NCBI GenBank assembly: GCA_942493145.1
Contig: OW818679.1
Coordinates: 1,860,001-1,924,000 of the forward strand
From: ENR-C20 sp942493145
GTDB lineage: Bacteria > Bacillota > Clostridia > Acetivibrionales > DTU013
Length of the DNA: 64,000 bases
Direction of reading: 5' to 3'
The translations under genes and the position numbers were made by a program. Shown here in pieces: positions 1 to 8,986 of the stretch (position 1 is its first letter; the number at the start of each line of letters is the position of its first letter). The notes beneath the pieces were generated by a model, which worked only from the letters and a program-made list of their open reading frames with translations, searched no databases and had not been told where the DNA came from.

Positions 1-76
1 CAAAAATAACGGAAAAAGGTTATAATAATCTGGAGTTCTCCAACGGTAAAAAACGCAGGGGAGGAAGACGGTACAT

Positions 77-679
77 ATGGATGAAAGCGAAAAGTTTCTT
101 ATCGACCGGTCGAAAGCCGGAGATATTGATGCCTTCGAGCAACTGGTATCCAAATATCAGAAGAAGGTATACAACATAGCGCTCAGGACAATAGAAAACC
201 ATGCTGATGCGTCTGATCTGGCGCAGGAAGTATTCATAAGGGTATATAAATCAATCGGCAACTTCAAGGAGCAGTCATCCTTTTCCACCTGGATATATAA
301 AATCACAACCAACGTTTGTTTGGATGAGATAAGGAAGCGGAAGAATAAAAGGGTGGTATCGCTGGATGAGGAAGTCAGGTTCGACGACGGCGAAGCAAAG
401 CGCCAGTACGAGAGTGACGATCCCCAACCGGATGAGACTGCTGAAAAAAATGAATTGAAAAGGATAGTCAAGGAGGCCATCGGAAAGCTTTCGGAAGAAC
501 ATAGGATGGCGATAGTACTACGGGATCTGCAGGGCTTCAGTTATGAGGAGATGGCCAAAATACTGAACTGCCCGGAAGGCACCGTAAAATCGAGGATTAA
601 CAGGGCAAGGTTTGCCTTGAAAAACATATTGACTTTAAACAAGGAACTTTTGCTTGACGGCTACGTCAAACAAATATGA
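77..679 (+). CDS. ECF-family RNA polymerase sigma factor
   Basis: 200 aa, the usual size of an extracytoplasmic-function sigma factor. Region 2 lies at about residues 10-85 and includes DASDLAQEVFIRVY. Region 4 lies at about 140-185, with the helix-turn-helix around SYEEMAKILNCPEGTVKSR. It directs core RNA polymerase to a stress or envelope regulon. The start is the ATG after GGGGAGGAAG. The stop codon overlaps an ATG just before the anti-sigma gene, so the two are translationally linked. A TATAAT at 21-26 could be its -10 box, but the -35 position falls at or beyond the window edge. The regulon cannot be told from sequence. Confidence 0.95.
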   Translation: MDESEKFLIDRSKAGDIDAFEQLVSKYQKKVYNIALRTIENHADASDLAQEVFIRVYKSIGNFKEQSSFSTWIYKITTNVCLDEIRKRKNKRVVSLDEEVRFDDGEAKRQYESDDPQPDETAEKNELKRIVKEAIGKLSEEHRMAIVLRDLQGFSYEEMAKILNCPEGTVKSRINRARFALKNILTLNKELLLDGYVKQI

Positions 680-693
680 AAGGAGGGTTGGAG

Positions 694-1908
694 ATGACGA
701 AATGCGCAGATATCCATGAAATGGTTTCCCTTTATATCGATGGACAGCTTGATGAAAACGAAAGGAAACAGTTCGAAGAGCATATCAATAACTGCGAAAG
801 CTGCAGCGTAGAATATGAAGATATTCTCAATATAATAAAGCTTTGTGCTGAAATTGAAGAAGAAGAGCTTCCCGATGGATTCGGAAGCGAACTTCACCAG
901 AAGCTGCTGGAAGTCAGCGGCAAGCACCAGACAACAGCCGGTAAGCTCATTTTGCTGTTCCGCAGCAGTTATTTCCGTGTCGCCACATCGGTTGCGGCGG
1001 CGCTTCTCCTGATCTTCCTTGTAAAAGGTGTTTATAACACGGGGGTACTTAACAATACCAACGGAGACGTAAGTATGATAGCTTCACAGAAATCTATGGA
1101 ATCAGCCCCTGAATCATTTTCTGTGGCTTCTGCAGCCGCTGAGCCTTCGGAAGAAAACAGTGTCATGGCTTATGACAGTGGAGCAGTAGTAACGGCAGGC
1201 GGCACTGAATTGTATGGTGGTACGGATGCCATAGCAGATGGGAATGCCGCCGATACAAGGTCCGGTGCAGAATCCGGTGCAGGCACCAGCAGTAAAGCAG
1301 CAGGTGAATCGGCCTATACGTATAGTACGCCTGTTACTCCATCATGCGACGGACAGGACCCAGTACAGCCGGTGGAGACAGACAGGGCTACTGAAGATGA
1401 AAGGGTGCAACAGCCCATGATGGCAATGATGGCGGCCCCGGAAACTGTTAATTCCAGACTTGCACAGTTTCAGTTAACTCTTGGGGACCCGGATGTGCAG
1501 ATGGTCAGGATCAGGGAGCTGGTTGCAGCTTGTGACGGGATGGAAAATCCGGTGTTTGAAAACGTACCAGCTGTATCAATCCCTGCTGGTGCAAGCGTAA
1601 CCTACTATTTGATACCCAATGAACGTTATGATGAGTTTAAAGATTCTGTCAGTGAATACATTGGAGCCGGGAATATTACTGTTGACCCTCCGGTGGTAAC
1701 CGATCAGACTGCAGTGCTCGAAGAACTGATTTCTTCAAACAATGAACTTGACAACCGGATTCTCAAACTTGAGGAAGAGGATGCGGCAAAGAACAGTGCA
1801 GAAATTGTAATCCTGAAAGAACAAATCACTGCAAACAATAACATTATTGAAAGCTTAAGGCTGGGATCAGAATATACCAATGTCAGGATGATAATTATCC
1901 CAAAATAG
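694..1908 (+). CDS. membrane anti-sigma factor with zinc-binding (zf-HC2) domain
   Basis: 404 aa. The N-terminus carries the ZAS-type zinc motif H30-x3-C34-x2-C37, which in this family clamps the partner sigma factor. One membrane segment follows at about residues 91-114. The long outer part has a low-complexity Ser/Ala/Gly linker (about 125-235), then a domain at about 250-330 that loosely recalls DUF4349, and a predicted coiled coil at about 340-390. I start at 694 because AAAGGAGGG sits 6-7 nt upstream; an ATG at 676 lacks such a site. Its cognate sigma factor is the gene just upstream. The outer domain is presumably the sensor; its signal is unknown. Confidence 0.9.
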   Translation: MTKCADIHEMVSLYIDGQLDENERKQFEEHINNCESCSVEYEDILNIIKLCAEIEEEELPDGFGSELHQKLLEVSGKHQTTAGKLILLFRSSYFRVATSVAAALLLIFLVKGVYNTGVLNNTNGDVSMIASQKSMESAPESFSVASAAAEPSEENSVMAYDSGAVVTAGGTELYGGTDAIADGNAADTRSGAESGAGTSSKAAGESAYTYSTPVTPSCDGQDPVQPVETDRATEDERVQQPMMAMMAAPETVNSRLAQFQLTLGDPDVQMVRIRELVAACDGMENPVFENVPAVSIPAGASVTYYLIPNERYDEFKDSVSEYIGAGNITVDPPVVTDQTAVLEELISSNNELDNRILKLEEEDAAKNSAEIVILKEQITANNNIIESLRLGSEYTNVRMIIIPK

Positions 1909-1952
1909 AATATAATCGAATATAGGCGGAGAACATTATAATTATAATTCAT

Positions 1953-1982
1953 ACGGCAGCCATTTACGGCGGCCGTTTTTTT
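1953..1982 (+). terminator. intrinsic terminator after the sigma/anti-sigma pair
   Basis: The stem ACGGCAGCC / GGCGGCCGT has one internal mismatch and a 6-nt loop, followed by seven T residues. It separates the sigma operon from polA. Confidence 0.9.
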
Positions 1983-2020
1983 GTGTAGAATGATACTGGA
2001 CAGGAGGGCATAAACTCATA

Positions 2021-5011
2021 ATGGAAAAACTAATGGTCGTTGATGGCAACAGCATTTTAAACAGGGCTTTTTATGGCCTTCAAGGAGCCAAACTCCTGAT
2101 GACCTCCAGTGGCCTTCATACAAATGCCATTTACGGGTTTCTGAATATATTGAACAAATACATCGAAGAAGAAAAACCCCAATATCTGTGTGTCGCCTTC
2201 GATTTGAAGGCTCCAACCTTCAGACATCTTGAATTCGAGGCCTACAAGGCCAACAGGAAAGGTATGCCTGAGGAGCTTGCGGAGCAGCTGCCGGTAATGA
2301 AGGAAGTCCTTGATGCAATGGGCATAGTACGCCTGGAACTTGAGGGCTTTGAAGCTGATGATATCCTGGGTACCGTATCGCTGTGCGCTGAGGAAAAAGG
2401 CATGGAGACAATCATCATAACAGGTGACAGGGATTCGCTCCAGCTCGCATCGGAGCTGACAAGGATCAAGCTGCCCATTACAAGAGCGGGAAGGACAGAG
2501 ACAGAGGAATACGATGGCAAAGGTGTCAGCGACCATTATGGCGTTACACCACTGCAATTCATTGACGTGAAAGGTCTCATGGGCGATACGTCGGACAATA
2601 TCCCGGGGGTTCCGGGAATAGGTGAAAAGACAGCACTTGAACTGATAAAAAGATTCGGAAGCATTGATGCAATATATGAAAATATAAACAGTATAGAAAA
2701 AAACGGAGTAAGGCAGAAGCTCGCAGACAACCGGGAATTGGCCTACATCAGCCGGAGGATCGCAACCATAGACCGTAAGGTACCGTTGCCTTGTGATGTG
2801 GATGGCTTCAAACGCGCCGGCTATGATGAGGCGGCTCTTTATGAACTTTTCAGAAAACTGGAATTTAAGAAACTGATTGATAAGATGGGTCTCAAACCGT
2901 CTGATCAGGTATCGTTGCCGACACGCGTATCAGCACCGGCAATGGCAACGGAAACGGCCTCAGCACCGACATCGGCCGCAGAAACAATATCAGCCCCGGC
3001 ATCGGCCTCAGCGGAAGACCTGCCCACGTCGGGTGGAAAGCCTGAAAAGGTCACTCCGGTTCTGGTGCACATAAAAGATATTGAACAGCTCAGGGAATGC
3101 AAAAATGAAATTAAAAAAGCCGGCGCTGTTGAGCTTTTATATCTCATGGATAAAATCAGCGCTTTTGAAAACCGGCTATCTTTAATAGCATTTATGACGG
3201 GTAGCGGAGAAATATCATGCGTCCGGCTTTCCGCAAAAACCGCTGAAAAGCTCCAGACCGGAGTACAGAGTGGAATGTTCGACATTATGCCTGAAGCTAT
3301 ATCGGTATCGAGTAGTGCTTCACGCAGTACGATACTGGGAACAGGCAATGAGGCTGGTGGTAAATCGGCAGTAAGCGATACTGATACATCCGCATTATGT
3401 GATACCGGGACGATCAACGAAACTGAATTCCTTGCTGAGTTCGGTCCGGTATTTGCTGACGGCAGCATCAAAAAGACCGGACATGACCTGAAGCTCTTGA
3501 TGACACATCTGAAATGGAAAGGTGTCGCTTTTAAAGGACTTGCTTTCGATACCATGCTTGCGGCATATATTTTGAACCCGTCAAGGAATTCCTACAACCT
3601 GTCGGAGATTTCAGGAGAATACCTGGAGGATTTGTTTGTTGATGTAAAGGAACTGATGGGAAAAGGAAAAAACTCCGTGACATATTGCGACGTAGACGAA
3701 TCCAGACTCTTCCCGGCAGTTATCGGCCATTGCTCTGCAATATCGAGGCTGGCGCCTCTTTTCAAGGATATGATCGGTCAAAACGCGCAGGAAAACCTGT
3801 ATTACGATATAGAACTCCCGTTGGTTGAAGTACTGGCAGATATGGAATACCGGGGCTTCAAGGTCAGGGTTGAGGAATTGAAGAGGTTTTCACATGAGCT
3901 CGATTCCAAAATCAGTGCTTTAACTGCAGAAATATACAAAGAGGCAGGAGAGGAGTTCAATATAAACTCTCCAAAGCAGTTGGGCGTGATCCTCTTTGAT
4001 AAGCTGGGACTGCCTGTTCAGAAGAAGACAAAGACCGGATATTCAACAGATGTAGAAGTATTGGAACAGCTGGCTCCCTTACATGGAATTGTAGCAGGTA
4101 TACTTGAGTACAGGCAACTGGTCAAGCTGAAAAGCACCTATGCCGAAGGCATGCTGAGTGTTGTCAATCCGGCGACGGGTCGCATCCACTCAAGTTTTAA
4201 CCAGATGGTTACTGCTACGGGAAGGATCAGCAGCACCGAGCCCAATTTGCAGAATATACCTGTTAAGCTGGAGATGGGCAGGGAAATACGAAAGGTATTT
4301 GTTCCTGAAAATGATGATTATCTATTATCAGGCGCCGATTATTCCCAAATAGAACTCAGGATACTTGCCCACATAACCGGGGATGAAAACATGACGGCTG
4401 CTTTCAGGAACAATGAAGATATACACACTGCCACGGCAGCACTTGTGTTCAATGTCCCTGAGCAGGAGGTCACATCACTTATGAGGTCCAGGGCGAAAGC
4501 GGTCAATTTCGGCATCGTATATGGCATAGGTGAATTCAGCCTGGCAAAGGACCTCGGGATATCAAGATATGAGGCAAAGGAATACATCGATAACTACCTC
4601 AGCAAGTATTCCGGAGTCAGGACATATATGAAGGAAACCGTTGAGTACGGCAGGGAGAACGGCTACGTTTCAACCATGTTCAACAGGAGGAGGTATCTGC
4701 CCGAATTGAAATCCTCCAATTTCAACCTCAGGTCGTTCGGTGAAAGGGTTGCAATGAACATGCCCATACAGGGGAGTGCGGCCGATATAATAAAGATAGC
4801 CATGGTTAAGGTATACAGGGAGCTTGCCTCTCATAATATGAAATCAGGAATGATTCTACAGGTCCACGATGAATTGATCATAGAAACATTTAAGGATGAA
4901 AAGGATCAGGTCGAAAAAATCCTCAAGAATTCCATGGAAAATGCAGCCAAACTGGATGTGCCCCTTTTGGTTGAAGTGAAATCCGGCTACAGCTGGTACG
5001 AAACCAAATGA
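2021..5011 (+). CDS. polA: DNA polymerase I
   Basis: 996 aa, longer than typical PolA (about 880-930). The N-terminal 5'-3' exonuclease domain occupies about residues 1-290. The C-terminal polymerase domain has motif A (DYSQIELRI), motif B (RSRAKAVNFGIVYG) and motif C (QVHDELIIE). The middle 3'-5' exonuclease-like domain lacks the DxE motif that binds metal in E. coli; AVELLYLMD stands in that region, so proofreading is probably lost, as in several Gram-positive PolA proteins. Two low-complexity Ser/Ala/Thr stretches (about 298-340 and 427-465) account for the extra length. The Shine-Dalgarno AGGAGGG at 2002-2008 is 12 nt from the ATG, unusually far. The gene is followed by coaE and a lytic transglycosylase on the same strand. 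Confidence 0.97.
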   Translation: MEKLMVVDGNSILNRAFYGLQGAKLLMTSSGLHTNAIYGFLNILNKYIEEEKPQYLCVAFDLKAPTFRHLEFEAYKANRKGMPEELAEQLPVMKEVLDAMGIVRLELEGFEADDILGTVSLCAEEKGMETIIITGDRDSLQLASELTRIKLPITRAGRTETEEYDGKGVSDHYGVTPLQFIDVKGLMGDTSDNIPGVPGIGEKTALELIKRFGSIDAIYENINSIEKNGVRQKLADNRELAYISRRIATIDRKVPLPCDVDGFKRAGYDEAALYELFRKLEFKKLIDKMGLKPSDQVSLPTRVSAPAMATETASAPTSAAETISAPASASAEDLPTSGGKPEKVTPVLVHIKDIEQLRECKNEIKKAGAVELLYLMDKISAFENRLSLIAFMTGSGEISCVRLSAKTAEKLQTGVQSGMFDIMPEAISVSSSASRSTILGTGNEAGGKSAVSDTDTSALCDTGTINETEFLAEFGPVFADGSIKKTGHDLKLLMTHLKWKGVAFKGLAFDTMLAAYILNPSRNSYNLSEISGEYLEDLFVDVKELMGKGKNSVTYCDVDESRLFPAVIGHCSAISRLAPLFKDMIGQNAQENLYYDIELPLVEVLADMEYRGFKVRVEELKRFSHELDSKISALTAEIYKEAGEEFNINSPKQLGVILFDKLGLPVQKKTKTGYSTDVEVLEQLAPLHGIVAGILEYRQLVKLKSTYAEGMLSVVNPATGRIHSSFNQMVTATGRISSTEPNLQNIPVKLEMGREIRKVFVPENDDYLLSGADYSQIELRILAHITGDENMTAAFRNNEDIHTATAALVFNVPEQEVTSLMRSRAKAVNFGIVYGIGEFSLAKDLGISRYEAKEYIDNYLSKYSGVRTYMKETVEYGRENGYVSTMFNRRRYLPELKSSNFNLRSFGERVAMNMPIQGSAADIIKIAMVKVYRELASHNMKSGMILQVHDELIIETFKDEKDQVEKILKNSMENAAKLDVPLLVEVKSGYSWYETK

Positions 5012-5041
5012 CGACGACGCAACAATTATCAACAAAAAAGG

Positions 5042-5668
5042 ATGATGGAATTGAGAATTGTAGGAATTACAGGCGGGATAGGAAGTGGTAAGACTTCGGT
5101 ATCCAGGATACTCAGAGACCTAAACGCAGCAGTTGTTGACTATGATGCAGTGGCCAGGGTGATAACACTCAAAGGAGGAAGGGCTCTGGGAGAGCTTTCA
5201 GCATACTTCGGGGATTCGATAATGGATAGCAACGGGGAATTAGACAGAAAAAAGCTTGCCGGAATCGTTTTCAACGATAAGGTTAAACTCCATGCCCTTG
5301 ATTCAATAACACACAAGTACATTACAAAGAAGGTCGTTGAAAACATCGAGAATATAAAGGCGGCAGGAAAGAACGACATCATCGTGCTTGATTCACCTAT
5401 TCCGGTAGAAAACGGATTTCTTGACCTGGTTGATGAAGTTTGGGTCGTGACAGCCAACCGGGACATCAGGATCAAAAGGATCATGGATAGGAACGGAATG
5501 ACGCAGGATGAAGCTGTAGCCAGGATGAATTCTCAGAAAAAGGATGAGGATTATATCCGAATTGCAGATAATGTGATACAAAACAATGGGAGCCTGGAAG
5601 AATTGGAAAAGGCAGTAGTAAAGCTCCTGTTTCAGAAAAAGAACGATAAACAGCAGGGGAAGGAATAA
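5042..5668 (+). CDS. coaE: dephospho-CoA kinase
   Basis: 208 aa. It catalyses the last step of coenzyme A synthesis, ATP-dependent phosphorylation of dephospho-CoA. The P-loop GGIGSGKT lies near the N-terminus, followed by the usual DYDAVAR segment, and the lid region contains RMNSQ. It starts 30 bp after polA, an arrangement common in Firmicutes. ATG codons at 5042 and 5045 are both possible. The stop abuts the start of the next gene, so the three genes look co-transcribed. Confidence 0.95.
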   Translation: MMELRIVGITGGIGSGKTSVSRILRDLNAAVVDYDAVARVITLKGGRALGELSAYFGDSIMDSNGELDRKKLAGIVFNDKVKLHALDSITHKYITKKVVENIENIKAAGKNDIIVLDSPIPVENGFLDLVDEVWVVTANRDIRIKRIMDRNGMTQDEAVARMNSQKKDEDYIRIADNVIQNNGSLEELEKAVVKLLFQKKNDKQQGKE

Positions 5669-6223
5669 ATGACGGGGATCAGAAGATATTTGACAATTAT
5701 TGTAGCTTTTGCAGCTATTGCAGCTCTGCTTGGTGGCAGTGCAAAAGTATTGTTTCCAGTGAAATACAAGGAAATTGTAATAGAACGCTCCAGAGAAAAT
5801 GGCCTCGACCCATCATTGGTGTTTGCGGTGATCAAGGTTGAAAGCAAATTCAGACCAAATGCCTTATCTTACAAAAACGCCAGAGGACTGATGCAAATCT
5901 CAGAAACAACGGCTTTATGGGGTTCAGAGGAATTGGGCATGGTAGATTTCCAACAGGAAGACCTGTATAACCCTGAAATAAATATAGCCATAGGTTGCTG
6001 GTACCTGGGCGTGCTTATGAGGGAATTCGGCAATGAAACCGACCTTGTGATTGCAGCATACAACGGTGGCAGCGGAAATGTCAACCAATGGCTGAATGAC
6101 ACCAATACAAGCACCTCAGGGCGCTCACTTGACAGGATTCCTTTTCCTGAGACAGCACTTTACCTAAAAAAGGTAAAAAACTATGTGGATATATATAAAA
6201 AGCTTTACGAAAATGAGTTTTAA
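5669..6223 (+). CDS. membrane-anchored lytic transglycosylase (SLT domain)
   Basis: 184 aa. An N-terminal signal-anchor helix (about residues 7-30) is followed by a lysozyme-like SLT domain, which cleaves peptidoglycan outside the membrane. The catalytic Glu is in VIKVESKF, with the family motifs ARGLMQI and AAYNGG. The ATG follows the coaE stop with no gap, with GGGGAAGG upstream. No cell-wall-binding domain is seen. Function is certain at family level; the physiological role (growth, sporulation or secretion) is open. Confidence 0.93.
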   Translation: MTGIRRYLTIIVAFAAIAALLGGSAKVLFPVKYKEIVIERSRENGLDPSLVFAVIKVESKFRPNALSYKNARGLMQISETTALWGSEELGMVDFQQEDLYNPEINIAIGCWYLGVLMREFGNETDLVIAAYNGGSGNVNQWLNDTNTSTSGRSLDRIPFPETALYLKKVKNYVDIYKKLYENEF

Positions 6224-6291
6224 TGGTATTTTATTAGTGTACTAATTATTAATTATTCCAATATATGCTAAATTTTTTCCAGGAGGTTTTT

Positions 6292-6645
6292 ATGAGCAGA
6301 GAAGTCCTTTTCGAAAGAGATTTGCTATATCCCACAGATAACCTGAATGAGCCTGGAAGCGTCCATCTCAAGGTCTTCAGCCCAAACAGCAATGCCACCA
6401 TTCCGGTACTTCTCGAGAGTAAATCAGGACATTCACCTTTAAAATATATTGATGTAATAACCAATATAATGCAAAGTGATATATTTGACAGAATACTTAT
6501 AAATGTGAAGAAATCCCTGATAATTTTTATCCCTGTTGAAAACGCAGCTGCAGGACAGGGAGATGCCAGGAGATATTCCAGGGTTCAATATATCAATGAC
6601 AGTTACAACGTCAAAGAATCTGATGATATTGAAATCAAAGAATGA
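6292..6645 (+). CDS. conserved-looking small protein of unknown function
   Basis: 117 aa, no recognised domain, signal peptide or membrane helix. The start at 6292 is well supported by AGGAGG 5 nt upstream; the reading frame extends further up without such a site. Composition is mixed, with a hydrophobic core around ILINVKKSLIIFIPVE and a charged tail. It lies between the transglycosylase and a diguanylate cyclase on the same strand. A palindrome TTAGTGTACTAA lies just upstream in the gap. Confidence 0.75.
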   Translation: MSREVLFERDLLYPTDNLNEPGSVHLKVFSPNSNATIPVLLESKSGHSPLKYIDVITNIMQSDIFDRILINVKKSLIIFIPVENAAAGQGDARRYSRVQYINDSYNVKESDDIEIKE

Positions 6646-6682
6646 GGAATAACGGGTTATATCGTAATAGTAAAGCAGGGAG

Positions 6683-7774
6683 TTGGATATAATCGACAAT
6701 ATAGGTATCGACAAAAAGGCCGAAGGATCAAAGAAAGATAAAATAATCGTTCTCATATACCGTTGGGTATTTGCACTAATAATTTTGGCATTATCAACTC
6801 CTTTGGTCAGCATTCACAAATATGGTCTGATTTATATTTTGCTTGCAGCTATATTGATTTTTTACAATGCTGCATTAAGCTTTCATGTTATGCGCGTTTC
6901 AACAAGGATGGACGAAGAATCTTCTACGATAATGTATTTTGACTTGATTTTTGTATGCATATTTACTTTCTTTTCCGGTGGAGTCAATTCAGATAATTTC
7001 ATGATAATATTCTTTCTATTGGGTTATTGCGCTATTCTCAGTGACAGCGTTGCAACAATCAAATTCGGTATATTTTCCAGTGTGATATACACACTGTCAT
7101 GTGTGATTCTTATACTTACCACAAAAAGTGATCCGGAGATTTTGAGCTTGATTTCAAGAGTCATAATTATTTTATTGGCTTCATACGGTATTTCAAAGGT
7201 TAACCATGTAGTCAGAAAATATGAAGAGCAGAGAAAGGCTGAGTCCAAGCTTGCAAGGACAGACAAGCTGACAGGGCTTGCAAACCGGCATTATTATGAA
7301 CAGCGGCTTATAGAGGAAGTCGAATACGCTGAGCGTAACAATTCGGTTCTGAATATAATGATATTGGACCTGGATAATTTTAAAGGCTTCAATGATACTT
7401 ACGGACATGTTGCAGGCGACAAGCTTCTTGTACTTTTTTCGGACATTATAAACCAATGCATAAGAAAGTATGATATTCCGGTCCGGTATGGCGGAGAGGA
7501 ATTCCTCATACTCATCAGGGAAATGGACATGGTCATTGTCAGGAGTATAGGGGAGAGGATACGTATGCAGTTGGAAAAGCAACGCATATATATGTTTGAC
7601 GGCGAAGAAAAGAAAAAAGTGACCGTGAGCTGCGGAATAGCCCAATATCCTACCCATTCAAACAACATCAAAAAGGTTGTTGAGCTGGCGGATCAATCCC
7701 TTTATTATGCAAAGGGGTCCGGTAAAAACATTGTTGTCACATATGACGAATTAATAGAGCAGGCTGTAAACTAA
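6683..7774 (+). CDS. membrane diguanylate cyclase (GGDEF domain)
   Basis: 363 aa. Five or six hydrophobic segments fill the first 170 residues, then a short linker and a GGDEF domain (about 200-355), which makes cyclic di-GMP from two GTP. The active site reads GGEEF at 270-274. An inhibitory I-site RKYD (261-264) lies exactly five residues before it, so product feedback is expected. An in-frame stop at 6671-6673 leaves the TTG at 6683 as the only sensible start, although the GGGAG in front of it is too close to be a good ribosome binding site. No EAL or HD-GYP domain is fused. An EAL-PilZ protein lies at 45 kb. Confidence 0.93.
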   Translation: MDIIDNIGIDKKAEGSKKDKIIVLIYRWVFALIILALSTPLVSIHKYGLIYILLAAILIFYNAALSFHVMRVSTRMDEESSTIMYFDLIFVCIFTFFSGGVNSDNFMIIFFLLGYCAILSDSVATIKFGIFSSVIYTLSCVILILTTKSDPEILSLISRVIIILLASYGISKVNHVVRKYEEQRKAESKLARTDKLTGLANRHYYEQRLIEEVEYAERNNSVLNIMILDLDNFKGFNDTYGHVAGDKLLVLFSDIINQCIRKYDIPVRYGGEEFLILIREMDMVIVRSIGERIRMQLEKQRIYMFDGEEKKKVTVSCGIAQYPTHSNNIKKVVELADQSLYYAKGSGKNIVVTYDELIEQAVN

Positions 7775-7810
7775 TATTCACATTATGACGTCACGTTGAT
7801 ATGTATTTCA

Positions 7811-8224
7811 TTAATCTGGTAGGTGTTCATCCTTTATTTCAATTTCAGAAGTTTTTCTATCCGATTCAAACGATGTTCTATCCGACATTTTCTCGATTTG
7901 AAACTTCATTATTCCGATTTCCTGGGTCAGGGACTTGACTCTGTTTGCATTTCTTGATATTGCAACGGTCAGTGTGAATATTATCAGTAACATAAAGAAA
8001 ATTATCGAGAGGAAGAGGGTATTCACAGGCTCAACAATGTGCAGTAGCTGTGAGATCCAGAAAAGAATGGATGGGAAGACAGAAAGCATGATAAATGCCA
8101 CCCCTGCCAAAAGCCAGATGAGGATGTACTTCAGTTCGATTTTTTTATTCCTTACCATATGAATTACATAGACAAGAAATAGAATTGATGAAACAACCAT
8201 TATCAATTGCAGTCTGATATTCAT
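7811..8224 (-). CDS. DUF2304 membrane protein
   Basis: 137 aa with three hydrophobic segments and a charged C-terminal tail that may be coiled coil. It matches the DUF2304 family, small membrane proteins usually encoded next to family 2 glycosyltransferases that transfer sugars to lipid carriers. It lies directly behind such a gene here, with only a few bases between. GGGAGG precedes two possible starts, TTG at 8227 and ATG at 8224; I list the ATG. Its exact role is not established. Confidence 0.85.
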   Translation of the reverse strand: MNIRLQLIMVVSSILFLVYVIHMVRNKKIELKYILIWLLAGVAFIMLSVFPSILFWISQLLHIVEPVNTLFLSIIFFMLLIIFTLTVAISRNANRVKSLTQEIGIMKFQIEKMSDRTSFESDRKTSEIEIKDEHLPD

Positions 8225-8230
8225 CAATCG

Positions 8231-8923
8231 TTATCCTCCCTTGCTGAATGATGCCATAATTATCGCCAGGCTAACCTTGATCATGTAATAAACTGATTTA
8301 AAGCTGGTGATAGATGAAATTCCTTCTTCTCTGCGGTTCATCACAACAGGAATTTCACAGATAACCAGCCTGTTTTTTTTGACATTTACAAGTGATTCAG
8401 GTTCGGGATAATCTCTGGGATAGTCTTTGGCAAAAAGCTCTATTGTTTTTCTGCCGCAAGCTCTGAAGCCTGAAGTAGGATCGGTGACCTTCTGACCACA
8501 GAAAAGCCTTATAAGCCGACTGAAATAGGCTATACCGAGCCTTCTGGCCTTTGTTGACTGGAAGCCTTCATGGTTGATGAAGCGTGATCCGATGCAAAGG
8601 TCACAGCCTTCTTCGATTTTTTCTACAAGTTGACCTATAAAAGCCGGATCATGCTGCCCATCGGCATCAAGCTGGACCGCTGCATCATACCCATTGTAAA
8701 GGGCGTATTTATAACCTGTCTGAACTGCGCCCCCAATGCCGAGGTTGACAGGGAGGTTGATCGTATTGAAGCCAAGGGTACTGGAGACTTCGCCGGTATT
8801 GTCCCTCGAACAGTCATTTATAACTATGATGTCGCTTGACGGACTAAGTGCAGAAATCCTGTCGAGCAGTCTGGGTAAGCTCCCTACTTCATTGTAAGCC
8901 GGAATTATTATCAGTACCTTCAT
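8231..8923 (-). CDS. family 2 glycosyltransferase (dolichyl-phosphate sugar synthase-like)
   Basis: 230 aa, GT-A fold. It begins with VLIIIPAYNE, typical of polyprenyl-phosphate glycosyltransferases, followed by the DADGQHDP metal and nucleotide-sugar motif. A hydrophobic tail may associate with the membrane. The start at 8923 follows AAGGAGAT; the frame runs 12 codons further up without support. It pairs with the DUF2304 gene downstream, suggesting transfer of a sugar onto undecaprenyl phosphate for an envelope glycan. It lies 63 bp behind aroF with no clear terminator, so read-through from the T-box transcript is possible. Confidence 0.9.
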   Translation of the reverse strand: MKVLIIIPAYNEVGSLPRLLDRISALSPSSDIIVINDCSRDNTGEVSSTLGFNTINLPVNLGIGGAVQTGYKYALYNGYDAAVQLDADGQHDPAFIGQLVEKIEEGCDLCIGSRFINHEGFQSTKARRLGIAYFSRLIRLFCGQKVTDPTSGFRACGRKTIELFAKDYPRDYPEPESLVNVKKNRLVICEIPVVMNRREEGISSITSFKSVYYMIKVSLAIIMASFSKGG

Positions 8924-8986
8924 CGGGATCTCCTTGAGAAGATTCATCTTTGGAACCAATACTATTTTAAACTAATGTTGATGCAG

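Noticed and set aside
1..76. ECF-type autoregulated promoter before the sigma factor gene
   Set aside because: A TATAAT is present, but the ECF -35/-10 pair cannot be confirmed with the upstream sequence cut off.
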